Source of the DNA: Muribaculaceae bacterium
Lineage (GTDB): Bacteria > Bacteroidota > Bacteroidia > Bacteroidales > Muribaculaceae
Length of the DNA: 64,000 nucleotides
Assembly: GCA_017557665.1 (NCBI GenBank)
Contig: JAFYYI010000034.1
Coordinates: 62,001 to 126,000 of the forward strand
Reading direction: 5' to 3'
Shown here: in pieces, positions 35,723 through 45,685 of the stretch
Layout of the letters: each line of letters starts with the position of its first letter
How positions within the stretch are numbered: position 1 is the first letter of the stretch
Position numbers and translations under genes: made by a program
Notes under the pieces: model-generated
The model's input: the letters and a program-made list of their open reading frames with translations, nothing else
What the model was told of the DNA's origin: nothing
Databases searched by the model: none

Positions 35723-36994
35723 CTATTTGCCCGAGTAAGCGACGCCGTAGCCGATGAAGTGATCATAACGCTCACCCATGGGACGGTCATAGACCTTAAC
35801 GAGGTATTCGTTGACCGTCTCGTAGTGGTCGCCCTCGATGCGTGAGGTCTGCCCCATTGACGTGCCATCAGGAACCCAGAGGTACATATAGTTATAAGCG
35901 CCTTGCTTGAGCAGCAGCTCGGCAGTGTACAGACCGCTGCTGCTATCATAGTTCATCAATAAACGAGAAGCAGGGTAACCGTTCACAAACTCGCCATAGA
36001 GGAAGACATTGCCGCCATTAAGTTTGCCACCAGCATCAAGCGCAAAATGAGTGATCATATAATCGGCCTCAACAGCGCTTGAGCCTCGCGTCTCGGCATT
36101 ACGGATGGTAAATCGGCCGAACTGTGTCTTATCATAGAGATACTGAATCTCGTTGCGCGGTTCATCGATCAGCAACGTGGCATGATACATGGGTTCATAG
36201 TAACGGATGGAATGCACGCCCATGTTGATATTGTGGGCATTTACTGTCTCAAAACGTCGGAACTCGTTGCCCGCAGGGAAAATGAGGTCACGGTTGTGGT
36301 CATAGGTCACATGGTCGACAGCTACCATCATGGGACGAGTCACCCTCACCACATTGTCCTCACGTGAATTCTGAGAGACCAAACAGGTGAGTTCGCTGTA
36401 AGGATCCTGAATCTGACCGGGCTTGTAGCGCACATCAAACGACACCTGCTGGAAACGGTTGTTATACTCCACATCAGTGCGCGATGTCACCTGAGGATAC
36501 ACCCCCACAGTTCCTTCACAGACCGAAAAACGCGTCTGGAAGAGAATGTCGTCGGAATTGTCCTGCTCATAAACGGTCAGCAGGTAGTTGCCGCTGACAA
36601 GAAACTCCATGTCGGGATTGGGAAGAGAGAACTGGTAATTATAGTAATGGACATAGGTTGCCTCGCTCTGGGCATAGTCATCGATGTCGGCATAATTGAA
36701 CCCCGTCACATATTCGCTCTCGACCAGTTGAGAAGGCTGCCAGTCGGCATTGCAATGAGTGACACTGTAGCGCAAATAATGCACGTCATAGTCCACATAA
36801 TCAAAATTGACAATCAGTTGGTCGTCGCCATTCATCATGAGCACTGGCGGGATGTACATGTTACTGGCGAGGCACACCTTGAGCGACCTCACGTTGTTAT
36901 CATAGATGAGTGGACGCGTGTCCACACCGCCCTGTGCCACAGCAGTAACAGCCATGAGCCAGCAGGCAATCGAAATGGCAAAACGATGTCTCAT
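35723..36994 (-). CDS. Type IX secretion system plug protein (DUF5103)
   Basis: The 423-residue protein has a signal peptide (1-21) and matches DUF5103, the family of the plug protein that closes the SprA-type outer-membrane translocon of the type IX system. Visible landmarks are the N-terminal DNNVRSLKVCL block, YSVTHCNADWQPS, the SNxYRxVxF-like QQVSFDVRYKP strand, and the C-terminal YMYLWVP / EGDHYETVNEY / VYDRPMGERYDHFIGYG block. It is a periplasmic or outer-membrane-associated beta protein. Its presence shows the host has T9SS, in line with the sorting-like tail of the GLUG adhesin. Confidence 0.85.
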   Translation of the reverse strand: MRHRFAISIACWLMAVTAVAQGGVDTRPLIYDNNVRSLKVCLASNMYIPPVLMMNGDDQLIVNFDYVDYDVHYLRYSVTHCNADWQPSQLVESEYVTGFNYADIDDYAQSEATYVHYYNYQFSLPNPDMEFLVSGNYLLTVYEQDNSDDILFQTRFSVCEGTVGVYPQVTSRTDVEYNNRFQQVSFDVRYKPGQIQDPYSELTCLVSQNSREDNVVRVTRPMMVAVDHVTYDHNRDLIFPAGNEFRRFETVNAHNINMGVHSIRYYEPMYHATLLIDEPRNEIQYLYDKTQFGRFTIRNAETRGSSAVEADYMITHFALDAGGKLNGGNVFLYGEFVNGYPASRLLMNYDSSSGLYTAELLLKQGAYNYMYLWVPDGTSMGQTSRIEGDHYETVNEYLVKVYDRPMGERYDHFIGYGVAYSGK

Positions 36995-37041
36995 TACACT
37001 AGTATTTTAATATCGATTGGACTGAAAAACAGCCCCCGGGT

Positions 37042-38016
37042 TTAACGCAGCAACAGGTAAACCGTGTAGGCGACGTATAGCGCGAAGAAAATAATTCCCT
37101 CGACACGGTCAAACTTGTCCTTCTTGAAGGTGAATACCACCAAGAACATCATGATAGCGCCAATAAACATCACCAGATAATCCATGACATTAATATCCAC
37201 AAAGGTCATGGATTTCACCGTCGAAGCCGTACCAAGAATAAACATCAAATTAAACAGATTACTGCCGATGACATTGCCCAAGGCCAGCTGAGGATTCTTT
37301 TTGGAGGCAGCGACAACGGCAGTCACCAGTTCGGGCAACGAAGTGCCGACAGCAACGATGGTAATGGCAATGACGGCCTCGCTCATACCCCATGCGCGGG
37401 CCAAATTCTGGGCACTGTCAAGGAAGAGGTTGCCGCCGAAGATGAGCGCCACCAGTGAAACGATGGCGATACCCCACAGGAGCCATGGAGACTTGCCCGT
37501 GAGAGAAGACTTGGCTTCCTCGTCGGCTTCCTCCATCGCCTTTTTGGGGTCCTTACCCTTCTGCACCACGACCCAAGCCATATAGCTGATGAAGAGAATC
37601 AGCAGAACAATACCATCAAGCGTGTTCAGTTTGTTCTCTTTGATACCAGGGACGATCGAGTCATTGGCAATCAGCGTTACAAAAAGAGTCGCCAATATCA
37701 AGAACGGGATGTCGCGGTTGCGTTGCAAGCGGTCGATGGGGAACGGCAGAATCATCGCTGTCACACCAAGAATCAGGAAAATGTTAGCCACATTTGAGCC
37801 GATAACGTTACCCATGGCGATGTCGCCATGCCCACTCAAGGCCGATGACACCGATACGAACAACTCGGGGGCACTGGTGCCAATTCCCACAATAGTGAGA
37901 CCAATGATGAAATTAGAGATCTTTGCTCGCTGAGCAATTGCCACCGACGAGTCCACCAGATAATTGGCCGCCAGCAGTAACAGACCCAAACCAACGACAA
38001 GCAACAGATAATCCAT
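37042..38016 (-). CDS. Calcium/sodium antiporter of the CaCA family (YrbG type)
   Basis: The 324-residue inner-membrane protein has about ten hydrophobic segments and the two inverted alpha repeats of Ca2+/cation exchangers: GIGTSAPELFVSV...GNVIGSNVANI (about 46-80) and AVGTSLPELVTAV...GNVIGSNLFNL (about 215-250), each with the ion-binding Glu and the Asn pair. An acidic loop with EEADEEAKSS sits between the halves. It exchanges sodium or protons for calcium. It is 47 bases upstream of the plug gene on the same strand and downstream of alaS by 86 bases. Confidence 0.93.
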   Translation of the reverse strand: MDYLLLVVGLGLLLLAANYLVDSSVAIAQRAKISNFIIGLTIVGIGTSAPELFVSVSSALSGHGDIAMGNVIGSNVANIFLILGVTAMILPFPIDRLQRNRDIPFLILATLFVTLIANDSIVPGIKENKLNTLDGIVLLILFISYMAWVVVQKGKDPKKAMEEADEEAKSSLTGKSPWLLWGIAIVSLVALIFGGNLFLDSAQNLARAWGMSEAVIAITIVAVGTSLPELVTAVVAASKKNPQLALGNVIGSNLFNLMFILGTASTVKSMTFVDINVMDYLVMFIGAIMMFLVVFTFKKDKFDRVEGIIFFALYVAYTVYLLLR

Positions 38017-38102
38017 ATATTATAATTACTTTTGAGTAACGGCCCGTTCCCACCCGTCTTGATGGCAACGAGCCGTTGTCAGTTGAATAATGAGCTAAAA
38101 AA

Positions 38103-40721
38103 TTAAATGCCCAATGCCTCGCGCATGGCAACCATAGCGTCGTTAAGTCCTTGAGGATTGCGTCCACCTGCCTGGGCAAAGTGGGGCTGGCCGCCGCCGC
38201 CACCCTGGATGCACTTGGCAGCACCGCGCACGATGTCGCCCGCCTTCTTGCCACTCTTGACGAGATCCTCGCTGAGCATGACGGTGAGCATAGGTTTGCC
38301 CTCATGTTCGGTAGCAGCAAGGAAAGCTGTGGCCGCTGGGCACTCAGCCTTAACGGTGAGAGCAACGCCCTTGACGATGTCGGGCAAGCGTTCACCCGTC
38401 ATCATAACGACATTGATGCCATTCACTTGCTTGGCCTCGCTGATTAATTGCTTGGAGATGATGGCAATGCGCTGCTTCATGAAGTCATCAACCTGCTTCT
38501 TGAGCTCGGCATTCTCGTAGAGAGACTTCTTGAGAGCCGCGATGGCATCAGGGGCATTGTTAAGCAATTCCTTGACCTGAGCTAAGGAGTCCTGGAAATG
38601 GTCAATCATCTCCTCAACGTGGTCTCCGGTAATGGCCTCGATGCGACGGATACCGGCAGCGATACTGCTCTCGCTGACGATGCGCACCATACCGATATTG
38701 CCTGTATTGCCAACATGGGTGCCACCACACAGTTCAACAGAGTCTCCATACTTGATGACGCGTACACGGTCACCATACTTCTCGCCAAAGAGTGCCATCG
38801 CACCCATCTGCTTAGCCTCGTCGATGGGCACCTCACGATGCTCCTCACGAGGAATGGCATTGCGGATCATGCTGTTGGCCAAGTGCTCCACTTGACGAAT
38901 CTCCTCGGGCGACACCTTGCGGAAATGCGAGAAGTCGAAACGCAGGGAGACAGGGTCAACATAGGAGCCCTTCTGCTCCACATGAGAGCCCAAGACCTGA
39001 CGCAAAGCAGCGTGCAGGAGGTGGGTTGCCGTGTGGTTGCACTCGGTGGCACGGCGCGCCTTCATGTCGATAGCGGCATGCATCGTGGCATTAACATCGC
39101 TAGGCAGTTTTGCGGTGATATGAACAGGCAGATTGTTCTCTCGCTTGGTGTCGGTAACCTCAATGACCTCGTCACCCAATGTCAAAGTGCCGCGGTCACC
39201 CACCTGACCACCCATCTCGGCATAGAACGGCGAGCGGTCAAGCACAATCTGATAGAAAGATTTGTTCTTCTGGGTCACCTTGCGGTAGCGCAGGATGTTC
39301 ACGTCACACTCGGTGAGGTCATAGCCCACAAACTCGGTGACACCATCCTTGAGTTCCACCCAATCGGTTGCCTCAACTGCGGCAGCGTTGCGGGCACGCT
39401 GTTTCTGTTTCTGCATCTCGACATTGAACTCCTCCTCGTTGACCGTCATGTTGTTTTCGCGCAGAATCAACTCGGTGAGGTCCAAGGGGAAACCGAAAGT
39501 ATCATAGAGGGTGAAGGCCTCCTTGCCGCTGACGACAGTCTTGCCTGCAGCCTTGGTGTCGGCGATGACCTTCTCGATGAGTTTCATACCCGTGTCCAGG
39601 GTGCGCAGGAAGGCGTCTTCCTCCTCCTTGGTGACATGCTTGATGAGGTCGGCCTGAGCCTTAATCTCAGGATAAGCCTCGCCCATACCCTCGATGAGCG
39701 TATCAATGAGACGATACATGAAAGCCTCACGGAATCCCAAGAAAGTATAGCCGTAACGAACTGCTCGACGCAGGATGCGACGGATGACGTAGCCTGCCTT
39801 GGCATTGCTGGGCAGTTGTCCGTCGGCAATCGAGAAAGCGATGGTGCGCACATGGTCGGCGATGACACGCATCGCGATATCCACGTCCTTGCTGTCACCG
39901 TATTTCTTGCCGCACATCTCTCCCAGCTTGCCAATCAGGGGCTGGAAGACATCGGTATCATAGTTGGATTTCTTGCCCTGCAGCACCATACAGAGGCGCT
40001 CCAATCCCATACCGGTATCAATGACCTTGTTGGGCAGAGGTTCGAGAGAACCGTCGGCCTTGCGGTTGTACTGCATGAACACCAGGTTCCAGATCTCAAT
40101 CACCAGAGGATTATCCTTGTTGACCAGTTCCGCACCGGGAATTCTCGCCTTTTCCTCGTCGCTGCGCAGGTCAATGTGAATCTCACTGCAGGGGCCGCAG
40201 GGACCCGTGTCACCCATCTCCCAGAAGTTGTCATGAGCGTTACCATTGATGATGTGATCCTTGGGCAGATGAGCCTCCCAAAAACCAGCAGCCTCATTGT
40301 CACGGCTCAAGCCATTGCTCTCGTCGCCCTCGAAGACCGTCGCGTATAACAGTTTCGGGTCAATCTTGAGCACATTCACCAGCAGGTCCCAACTCCAGTC
40401 GATAGCCTCGTGCTTGAAATAGTCGCCGAAGGACCAGTTTCCAAGCATCTCGAACATGGTGTGATGATAGGTGTCGTGGCCGACCTCTTCCAGATCGTTG
40501 TGCTTGCCGCTAACGCGCAGGCACTTCTGTGAATCGGCGACACGACGCCATTGAGGCTCCTTATTGCCAAGGATGATGTCCTTGAACTGGTTCATACCGG
40601 CATTGGTAAACATGAGGGTAGGATCGTCCTTGATTACCATGGGAGCCGAGGGCACGATGTGGTGTCCATGTTCCTCAAAGTAACGCTTGAACGTTTCACG
40701 GATTTCTTTTGCAGTAAGCAT
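38103..40721 (-). CDS. alaS: Alanine-tRNA ligase
   Basis: The 872-residue class II synthetase charges tRNA-Ala. The N-terminal aminoacylation core has motif 1 ([12 protein letters not shown]) and [18 protein letters not shown], the mid-region recognises the G3-U70 pair, and the editing domain has the zinc ligands [11 protein letters not shown] and CGGTHV. The C-terminal glycine-rich [14 protein letters not shown] motif and DHA1-type tail are complete. Start ATG 40721 ([15 protein letters not shown]) is standard. The promoter faces that of the MerR gene. Confidence 0.97.
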   Translation of the reverse strand: MLTAKEIRETFKRYFEEHGHHIVPSAPMVIKDDPTLMFTNAGMNQFKDIILGNKEPQWRRVADSQKCLRVSGKHNDLEEVGHDTYHHTMFEMLGNWSFGDYFKHEAIDWSWDLLVNVLKIDPKLLYATVFEGDESNGLSRDNEAAGFWEAHLPKDHIINGNAHDNFWEMGDTGPCGPCSEIHIDLRSDEEKARIPGAELVNKDNPLVIEIWNLVFMQYNRKADGSLEPLPNKVIDTGMGLERLCMVLQGKKSNYDTDVFQPLIGKLGEMCGKKYGDSKDVDIAMRVIADHVRTIAFSIADGQLPSNAKAGYVIRRILRRAVRYGYTFLGFREAFMYRLIDTLIEGMGEAYPEIKAQADLIKHVTKEEEDAFLRTLDTGMKLIEKVIADTKAAGKTVVSGKEAFTLYDTFGFPLDLTELILRENNMTVNEEEFNVEMQKQKQRARNAAAVEATDWVELKDGVTEFVGYDLTECDVNILRYRKVTQKNKSFYQIVLDRSPFYAEMGGQVGDRGTLTLGDEVIEVTDTKRENNLPVHITAKLPSDVNATMHAAIDMKARRATECNHTATHLLHAALRQVLGSHVEQKGSYVDPVSLRFDFSHFRKVSPEEIRQVEHLANSMIRNAIPREEHREVPIDEAKQMGAMALFGEKYGDRVRVIKYGDSVELCGGTHVGNTGNIGMVRIVSESSIAAGIRRIEAITGDHVEEMIDHFQDSLAQVKELLNNAPDAIAALKKSLYENAELKKQVDDFMKQRIAIISKQLISEAKQVNGINVVMMTGERLPDIVKGVALTVKAECPAATAFLAATEHEGKPMLTVMLSEDLVKSGKKAGDIVRGAAKCIQGGGGGQPHFAQAGGRNPQGLNDAMVAMREALGI

Positions 40722-40760
40722 AATTTTTTATCTTAATATATTCAAAATGTTCAGTTTTTG

Positions 40761-40843
40761 TTGCAAAGTCTAAACTATTTGTTTACCTTTGCAGGGTTAT
40801 AATTAACTTGCAAAGGTAATTATTTCTGTTAAATTGTGTGCAA
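40761..40843. promoter_or_regulatory. Facing promoters of alaS and the MerR gene in an inverted repeat
   Basis: The + strand box TACCTTTG (40784-40791, with TTG at 40761-40763) and the - strand box TACCTTTG (CAAAGGTA on + at 40811-40818, with a CAA at 40841) point toward each other. Together they form the perfect inverted repeat ACCTTTGCA (40785-40793) / TGCAAAGGT (40809-40817). Transcripts would start near 40796 and 40805 and overlap at their 5' ends. The symmetry would suit binding by a dimeric regulator. Confidence 0.55.
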
Positions 40844-40910
40844 GCCAAAGGCAAAAATGTTCACTTAAATTGCCGAGGTGCAGCTATAATTCTTAAAAAA
40901 GTGCAAGACC

Positions 40911-41267
40911 ATGCAGGAGCTGAACAAGAAATTCTACAAAATCGGTGACGTGTCAGAGATTCTGGGAATCCCGGAATCCACGCTACGTTACTGGGAGACG
41001 CAGTTCACCATCATCCGTCCCAAGCGCAACAAGAAGAATATCCGCTATTACACGCCCAACGACATAGAAATCATCAGCAAGGTCTATTACCTGGTCAAGG
41101 AGAAGGGCCTGAAACTTGATGCCGCTCAGGCTCAAATCCGCCACAACCGCGACGGTGTTGACAAGCGCTTTGACGCTATCGAGCGTCTCAAGCAGATCAA
41201 GGCACAATTGGTGGAATTTCAACAGGCGCTGGATCAAGTTTATCCCAATATTCCAGCGGCCAAATAA
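40911..41267 (+). CDS. MerR family transcriptional regulator
   Basis: The 118-residue protein has the MerR winged helix: KFYKIGDVSEILGIPESTLRYWETQF (helix-turn-helix, about 5-31), the wing with RPKRNKKNIRYYTPND, and the second helix pair up to about residue 75. A C-terminal coiled coil (ERLKQIKAQLVEFQQAL) would dimerise it. There is no Cys cluster or effector domain, so no metal or drug is suggested. It is common and conserved in Bacteroidales next to alaS or peptidase genes. It may bind its own promoter region. Confidence 0.9.
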   Translation: MQELNKKFYKIGDVSEILGIPESTLRYWETQFTIIRPKRNKKNIRYYTPNDIEIISKVYYLVKEKGLKLDAAQAQIRHNRDGVDKRFDAIERLKQIKAQLVEFQQALDQVYPNIPAAK

Positions 41268-41284
41268 TCACAAATGAAGATAGC

Positions 41285-41323
41285 ACAAGGGCTGACACCG
41301 GCATAGTGTCAGCCCTTGTTGTA
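41285..41323 (+). terminator. Terminator after the MerR gene
   Basis: A perfect 14-base stem (41285-41298 with 41306-41319, loop CGGCATA) starts 18 bases after the MerR stop, followed by TGTATAAAG. The stem is strong but the T run is weak. Confidence 0.85.
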
Positions 41324-41338
41324 TAAAGAATAATTGAC

Positions 41339-41379
41339 AAAAAAAATCCGGCAACACGCGTTCACCGCGCATTGCCGGA
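41339..41379 (-). terminator. Terminator after the FadL-like porin gene
   Basis: On the - strand an eight-base outer stem TCCGGCAA/TTGCCGGA (41347-41354 and 41372-41379) with an inner CGCG pair is followed by eight T (41346-41339). This is a textbook intrinsic terminator for the gene ending at 41434. Confidence 0.92.
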
Positions 41380-41433
41380 CAGTCTTTAATGAATTTTATA
41401 AACGTAATTTCCGGGTTGAATTATTCATATTTT

Positions 41434-43065
41434 TCAGAACCTGACGCCCATAGTGAGCGATATGCGGTTGTTGTTGTCCTTGACATCGGCGCTGACATTG
41501 GGAATGTACAGGTCTTCAGCCTCATCAATGACAGGTGAGTAGGCGTTATAAACGCTGTTGCGAATCTTGTGAACATAAGCCAGGTCGGTGTAGAATGACT
41601 TATAACGGTAACCAATACCACCAGTGATGTTGTGCACGGTGTTATCATACTGATAGGTCGGATTGGTGCCTACAGTAGTTACGTTATAGTAATAGTCGTC
41701 AACAACCGACTTGACCTGACTGGTCTTGAAGCTGTAACCTGCGCGCAGGCTCCAACTGGGATTGATGCGGTACTCACCACCGACACGAATGATGTGAGAG
41801 GGCTTGAAGCAGTCCTTGACATTATAGGTAACATCAGGATACTTGTTGCCACGGTCGTCACCGACGCGCATCGTCTCATTGGCCACATACTCGTAGTCAA
41901 CGCTAATGATACCACTGGTTCCAATCACACCTGCCACACTACCCATGAAACGCCACGGAGTGGAAATGGTGTAGGTGCTGGAATAGTCAGAACCATCATT
42001 GCTGCCTTTATCAGCATAATAGATTCGTTCACCGTTCTGATAGGCATCCAGGCTGGCACTGACATAATAGGTGTCACGCATGTCATAGAAGGTGGGAGTG
42101 TGGAAGGCCGCACCGATGCGGAGTTGCTGAATCGGTTTCCAGATGAGACCCAACTTGAAATTGACACCCGTTCCCTCGCTGTGCAGGTAATTATAGAGTC
42201 CCCACTCGGCACTAGTGCCACGGTTACTGTAATCAACGCTGGGGTCGTGATCATCCACAACGATGTAGGGGTTGGTCAATTCCTCCTCATAGGATTGGTA
42301 ACTCCTGTAATCCAGATCGAGGATACCGAAATCAAGACCCCAATACACCTTGTTGGCAAAGTTACCACCAAAGGCGATGTTGTACTCATCGGCATGACCA
42401 CGTTCGTCAACCTCATAATAGGCATTACCCGTTGTTCCAATGCCAGACAGACCCTGAACCCAAGTATCCATGGCATTGAGGACACCAGCACGACCATTAG
42501 TGTTGGTCTTCATGTCATAGAGCGTAATTGCTGCCCAGGGGGCATATCCGTCAAAGTAGGGATTATAGTTGTCAGTCCTGGTAAGGTTACCGACATGGAA
42601 CCCCGGCACATTGATGAACTCGTCGGCAATGTAATTACTCATTGACCCGAATATGTCACCCACGCCACCGATATAGTGACGATTAAATGACTGCACACGG
42701 TTGTAAGTGAAACCGAAGTTAAGGTTAGGCACGGCCTCACTATCAAGACGGATGGCACCGATATAACCCACATTGTTGACATTGAACTTGGTCTCGTTTA
42801 TCTTATCATAGCCCGACTTTGTACTGTTAAAGTCCAGACTGAGGGTGATTCCCACGTCAGAGTTACGATAGACACCAATGCCGCCAGGGTTCTGGGTGAG
42901 GGTCGAGAGATCGCCTCCGAGGGCTCCGAAGGCCCCCGCCATGGATTGGAAGCGCGAGGTGCCTCGGAGTTCGGTTTGTGACATCTGCAGGACATCAAAT
43001 GCGTCCTGAGCGTTTATCATCAGAGGAAGTCCGCACAAGAGGATGGCAAAAACTTTCTTCTTCAT
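41434..43065 (-). CDS. Outer membrane FadL/OmpP1/TodX-like transport protein
   Basis: The 543-residue protein has a signal peptide (1-19) and the N-terminal hatch pattern of FadL-like proteins (SRFQSMAGAFGALGGDLSTLTQNPGGIGVYRNSDVG, about 37-72), followed by many alternating beta strands of an outer-membrane barrel and a terminal Phe (GVRF). FadL-family barrels take up hydrophobic compounds such as long-chain fatty acids; the ligand here is not known. Its upstream neighbour on the same strand is the Gly/Ser-rich protein 73 bases away, so the two may be co-transcribed. Confidence 0.88.
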   Translation of the reverse strand: MKKKVFAILLCGLPLMINAQDAFDVLQMSQTELRGTSRFQSMAGAFGALGGDLSTLTQNPGGIGVYRNSDVGITLSLDFNSTKSGYDKINETKFNVNNVGYIGAIRLDSEAVPNLNFGFTYNRVQSFNRHYIGGVGDIFGSMSNYIADEFINVPGFHVGNLTRTDNYNPYFDGYAPWAAITLYDMKTNTNGRAGVLNAMDTWVQGLSGIGTTGNAYYEVDERGHADEYNIAFGGNFANKVYWGLDFGILDLDYRSYQSYEEELTNPYIVVDDHDPSVDYSNRGTSAEWGLYNYLHSEGTGVNFKLGLIWKPIQQLRIGAAFHTPTFYDMRDTYYVSASLDAYQNGERIYYADKGSNDGSDYSSTYTISTPWRFMGSVAGVIGTSGIISVDYEYVANETMRVGDDRGNKYPDVTYNVKDCFKPSHIIRVGGEYRINPSWSLRAGYSFKTSQVKSVVDDYYYNVTTVGTNPTYQYDNTVHNITGGIGYRYKSFYTDLAYVHKIRNSVYNAYSPVIDEAEDLYIPNVSADVKDNNNRISLTMGVRF

Positions 43066-43138
43066 AGTTCAAACAGTTTAGAATCTAATTAAGTATTCGG
43101 CTATTAACGTGTTGGTTATTAGAACAGGGAAGATCTTA

Positions 43139-44335
43139 TCAGCGACGACGTCCGCCACCACCCGATGATCCACCACTACCGCTGCCACCCGATGAGCCAC
43201 GGCTACCGCCACTGTAGGAGCCGCCACCCGATGAGCCACGGCTACCGCCACTGTAGGAGCCGCTGCTGCGTGAACCGCCACCGTAAGAGCCGCTGGAACG
43301 ACTGCCACCGTAGGAGGAGCTGCCACCATAGGAACGGGATCCTGACGACGAGCGTGTAACGGCACCGCCGCTGCGAGTACCTACAGATCCATTGCGCGAA
43401 CTTACTCCGCTAGTGCTGCGCGAGCCCATATTGCCGTTGCGCGTTGTAGCCATTCCATGACGGTTGCTGCCGCGTGAAGTGCCCACATTTCCATTACGGT
43501 TGCCATCGTTGCCACGGGCTGCAATGCCATTGCGACCACCCGTAGTGCGACCTAAAGTACTGCTTCGTCCGTTGCGATTGGGAGCCAGGCCACCTCTGCG
43601 ACCGGTGCCTCTCCAGTTGTCACCGGCATAATGCCTGTCATGACCCCAGTAGTGTGAGCTAGGACGGTAGTGACCAGCCCAATAGTCCCAACCATAGATT
43701 CCCCAGTATCCTGAGTGCCAGGGTCTTACACCCCAATAGTTCCAGCCCCACAAGGTTGGTCTATACCAGTAAGAGCCGTAGTACCAGCTAGAACGCCAGC
43801 CATAAGGCCAGGGATCATACCAATTGATGTACCAGGGATCATACCACCCAGTGTACCAGGGATAGTAGGTACTTGACGCCAATCCATAAGGAGAGAAGTA
43901 TCCCCAGTCACTGCCTACAATCAGGTTGACTGTCGGAGACTCATCGTAGTAAAGCTCTACCAAATCTTCGTCATCACTGAGAATCACAATGTCAGGGTTG
44001 TAGAAACGTTCAATGCGACGGGTATTGGCAAACGCTTCCTCGAAGATGGTGTCACCATTGAGGTCCACCTCATAGGTGGTCTCATAATCACCACGGCGGT
44101 TGTACTCGTCTTCATCTCGCTCGATGCGATAGTTGTCTTGTGCAGCCACCTTGTACTTTTCAGGGACGTCGCCATAAATAACGACGGTTTTGCTCGACTT
44201 CGTTTCCTTAGTCGTGCTCTTTCCGGACTTGGAGGCATCGTAGTAGATGTCATCGTAGTCCTGGGCTTGTAAAATTGAACCGGCGGATATCGCCAGCAAG
44301 CCCATCAATGCAAATACACGGTACTTCATAATCAT
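43139..44335 (-). CDS. Exported Trp/Tyr-rich and Gly/Ser/Arg-rich low-complexity protein
   Basis: The 398-residue protein has a signal peptide (about 1-24), a charged region up to about residue 130, a striking Trp/Tyr/Gly block (about 145-240, with repeated WYDPWY-like motifs) and a C-terminal half of Arg/Asn/Gly then Ser/Gly repeats ending in Arg-Arg-Arg. A 13-residue unit (GSYSGGSRGSSGG) occurs twice in tandem as a 39-base DNA repeat (43184-43222 and 43223-43261). Such sequences are disordered and can mediate adhesion or phase separation. No function is assigned. The start may be ATG 44335 or the third codon. Confidence 0.75.
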   Translation of the reverse strand: MIMKYRVFALMGLLAISAGSILQAQDYDDIYYDASKSGKSTTKETKSSKTVVIYGDVPEKYKVAAQDNYRIERDEDEYNRRGDYETTYEVDLNGDTIFEEAFANTRRIERFYNPDIVILSDDEDLVELYYDESPTVNLIVGSDWGYFSPYGLASSTYYPWYTGWYDPWYINWYDPWPYGWRSSWYYGSYWYRPTLWGWNYWGVRPWHSGYWGIYGWDYWAGHYRPSSHYWGHDRHYAGDNWRGTGRRGGLAPNRNGRSSTLGRTTGGRNGIAARGNDGNRNGNVGTSRGSNRHGMATTRNGNMGSRSTSGVSSRNGSVGTRSGGAVTRSSSGSRSYGGSSSYGGSRSSGSYGGGSRSSGSYSGGSRGSSGGGSYSGGSRGSSGGSGSGGSSGGGGRRR

Positions 44336-44666
44336 TACGTTTTAAAAATTCATTAATTAATGTTCTTCTGCTTATTAGACCCGTTAATTTTAGAAAAGTT
44401 TAAGAATAAATTTAAAATTCTTAAATCGCTCTTTAAAAGTGCTGCAAGTTATAACGTAAAACGCTACTCGCGGCACATTTTTGAGTGAAAAAATGCAAAA
44501 ACCGTTAATTTTTAACGATTTGACGCACTGATACCATAGCAAGAACCATGCCAAGACAGAAGAATGCCAAGTGAGCGAGGAAAAGATGTGGCTGATGTGA
44601 CAGTTTTTGTGGATTTGATTGAATCGTCGAAAGAATTGTGGAATTATGATTAACTTTGCAGTCAAT
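44336..44666. other. Divergent spacer with the trmN6 promoter, no gene seen
   Basis: The 331-base spacer is AT-rich. It has a CGTTAA-TTT-TTAACG palindrome (about 44503-44517) and the box TAACTTTG at 44651-44658. The trmN6 ATG (44667) is only eight bases past the box, so the mRNA has almost no leader. No reading frame here looks real. Confidence 0.6.
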
Positions 44667-45380
44667 ATGGGACGAGAGAAGATTTTCAAGTTCAAGCAGT
44701 TTGAGGTATTGAATGACCGAACAGCGATGAAGGTGGGTACCGATGGTGTGCTGCTGGGTGCATGGTGCCCGGTGAGCGGTGCCAATCGCGTGCTCGATGT
44801 GGGCACGGGATGCGGTGTTATCGCCCTGATGGTCGCCCAGCGCAACGCCACCACGATCATTAACGCCATCGATATTGACCATGATGCCGTTGAGGAAGCG
44901 ACCTTGAACTTTCAACGCTCACCATGGGCTGACCGGTTGACGGCAATGGAGGGCGATTTCAATGACCTGCAACCATCCGTTGAGTGCTATGATCTCATCA
45001 TCTCCAACCCACCCTACTTCACTAACGGCGTGTTACCCACAGGTGACGCCCGCACCACAGCACGCCACACCGGTTCACTCACTTACCGGCAACTTATCGA
45101 TGGCGCGGCACGCCTGCTGAGCGACAACGGGTCGCTGTGCATCATCACGCCCTGCGATGCTGAGGGCGATATCGTGGAGGCGGCAACCTTTGCCTCGCTG
45201 CCAGTGCGCCGACTGACACACGTCATCCCTGTTGAGGGAGCAGCGCCCAAACGCACCCTGTGGTTGATGTCCCGCCGTGAAATCCCTTATCGTGAAGACA
45301 CACTGACCATCGTTCACAGCGATGGCACATTCACCAGCGAGTATGTCACTCTGACAGGTGCTTTTTATCTGAAAATGTAG
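44667..45380 (+). CDS. tRNA1(Val) (adenine-N6)-methyltransferase
   Basis: The 237-residue Rossmann-fold methylase has the SAM motif VLDVGTGCGVIALMVAQR (about 37-54), an acidic end of strand 2 (NAIDIDHDAV) and the catalytic NPPY motif (IISNPPYFTNG) of N6-adenine methylases. It resembles TrmN6 (YfiC), which modifies A37 of tRNA1-Val. The frame is open 16 codons upstream, but ATG 44667 (MGREKIFKFKQFEV) fits the family. A hairpin (45400-45429) follows the stop. Confidence 0.88.
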   Translation: MGREKIFKFKQFEVLNDRTAMKVGTDGVLLGAWCPVSGANRVLDVGTGCGVIALMVAQRNATTIINAIDIDHDAVEEATLNFQRSPWADRLTAMEGDFNDLQPSVECYDLIISNPPYFTNGVLPTGDARTTARHTGSLTYRQLIDGAARLLSDNGSLCIITPCDAEGDIVEAATFASLPVRRLTHVIPVEGAAPKRTLWLMSRREIPYREDTLTIVHSDGTFTSEYVTLTGAFYLKM

Positions 45381-45399
45381 CGATTATAAAAAAACAAAA

Positions 45400-45429
45400 G
45401 TCCCGAGACTATGGAATGTCAAGCGGGAC
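45400..45429 (+). terminator. Weak hairpin after trmN6
   Basis: GTCCCG (45400-45405) pairs with CGGGAC (45424-45429) around an 18-base loop, 20 bases after the stop. The tail CTATATGTTC has no T run, so termination is uncertain. Confidence 0.45.
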
Positions 45430-45594
45430 CTATATGTTCTGTGTCTAGTGATGCTTCGTCAGCAGTTCGACACAATGTTGAAGTGTTTTATTATTAAGAA
45501 AAAGTCAGTTTTATTCGTTTGAAGCAGTTAAATCTTCATTGAAGTCAATATAAAGACTAAACAAAAACCAAAAAGTTTAATCGTATCCCTATAT

Positions 45595-45654
45595 TTAACA
45601 TCTGTTAAGATTTAACCCATTATTACCTTGCCTCTATCCCCATAAATGGGGATA
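45595..45654 (+). promoter_or_regulatory. Two palindromes upstream of feoAB (operator candidates)
   Basis: TTAACA-TC-TGTTAA (45595-45608) and TATCCCCAT-AA-ATGGGGATA (45635-45654) are perfect palindromes 26 bases apart, 31 bases and more before the -33 element. The rest of the 361-base spacer (45381-45741) is AT-rich with no gene. They may bind an iron-responsive dimer; the second could also act as a hairpin. Confidence 0.45.
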
Positions 45655-45685
45655 CTTTTATGGTATAAAACATCAAAAAATGGTA

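Noticed and set aside
38598..40349. A 583-codon open frame opposite alaS on the + strand
   Set aside because: It is the antisense of the intact alaS gene, has no homologous pattern, and arises from codon bias in GC-balanced coding DNA.
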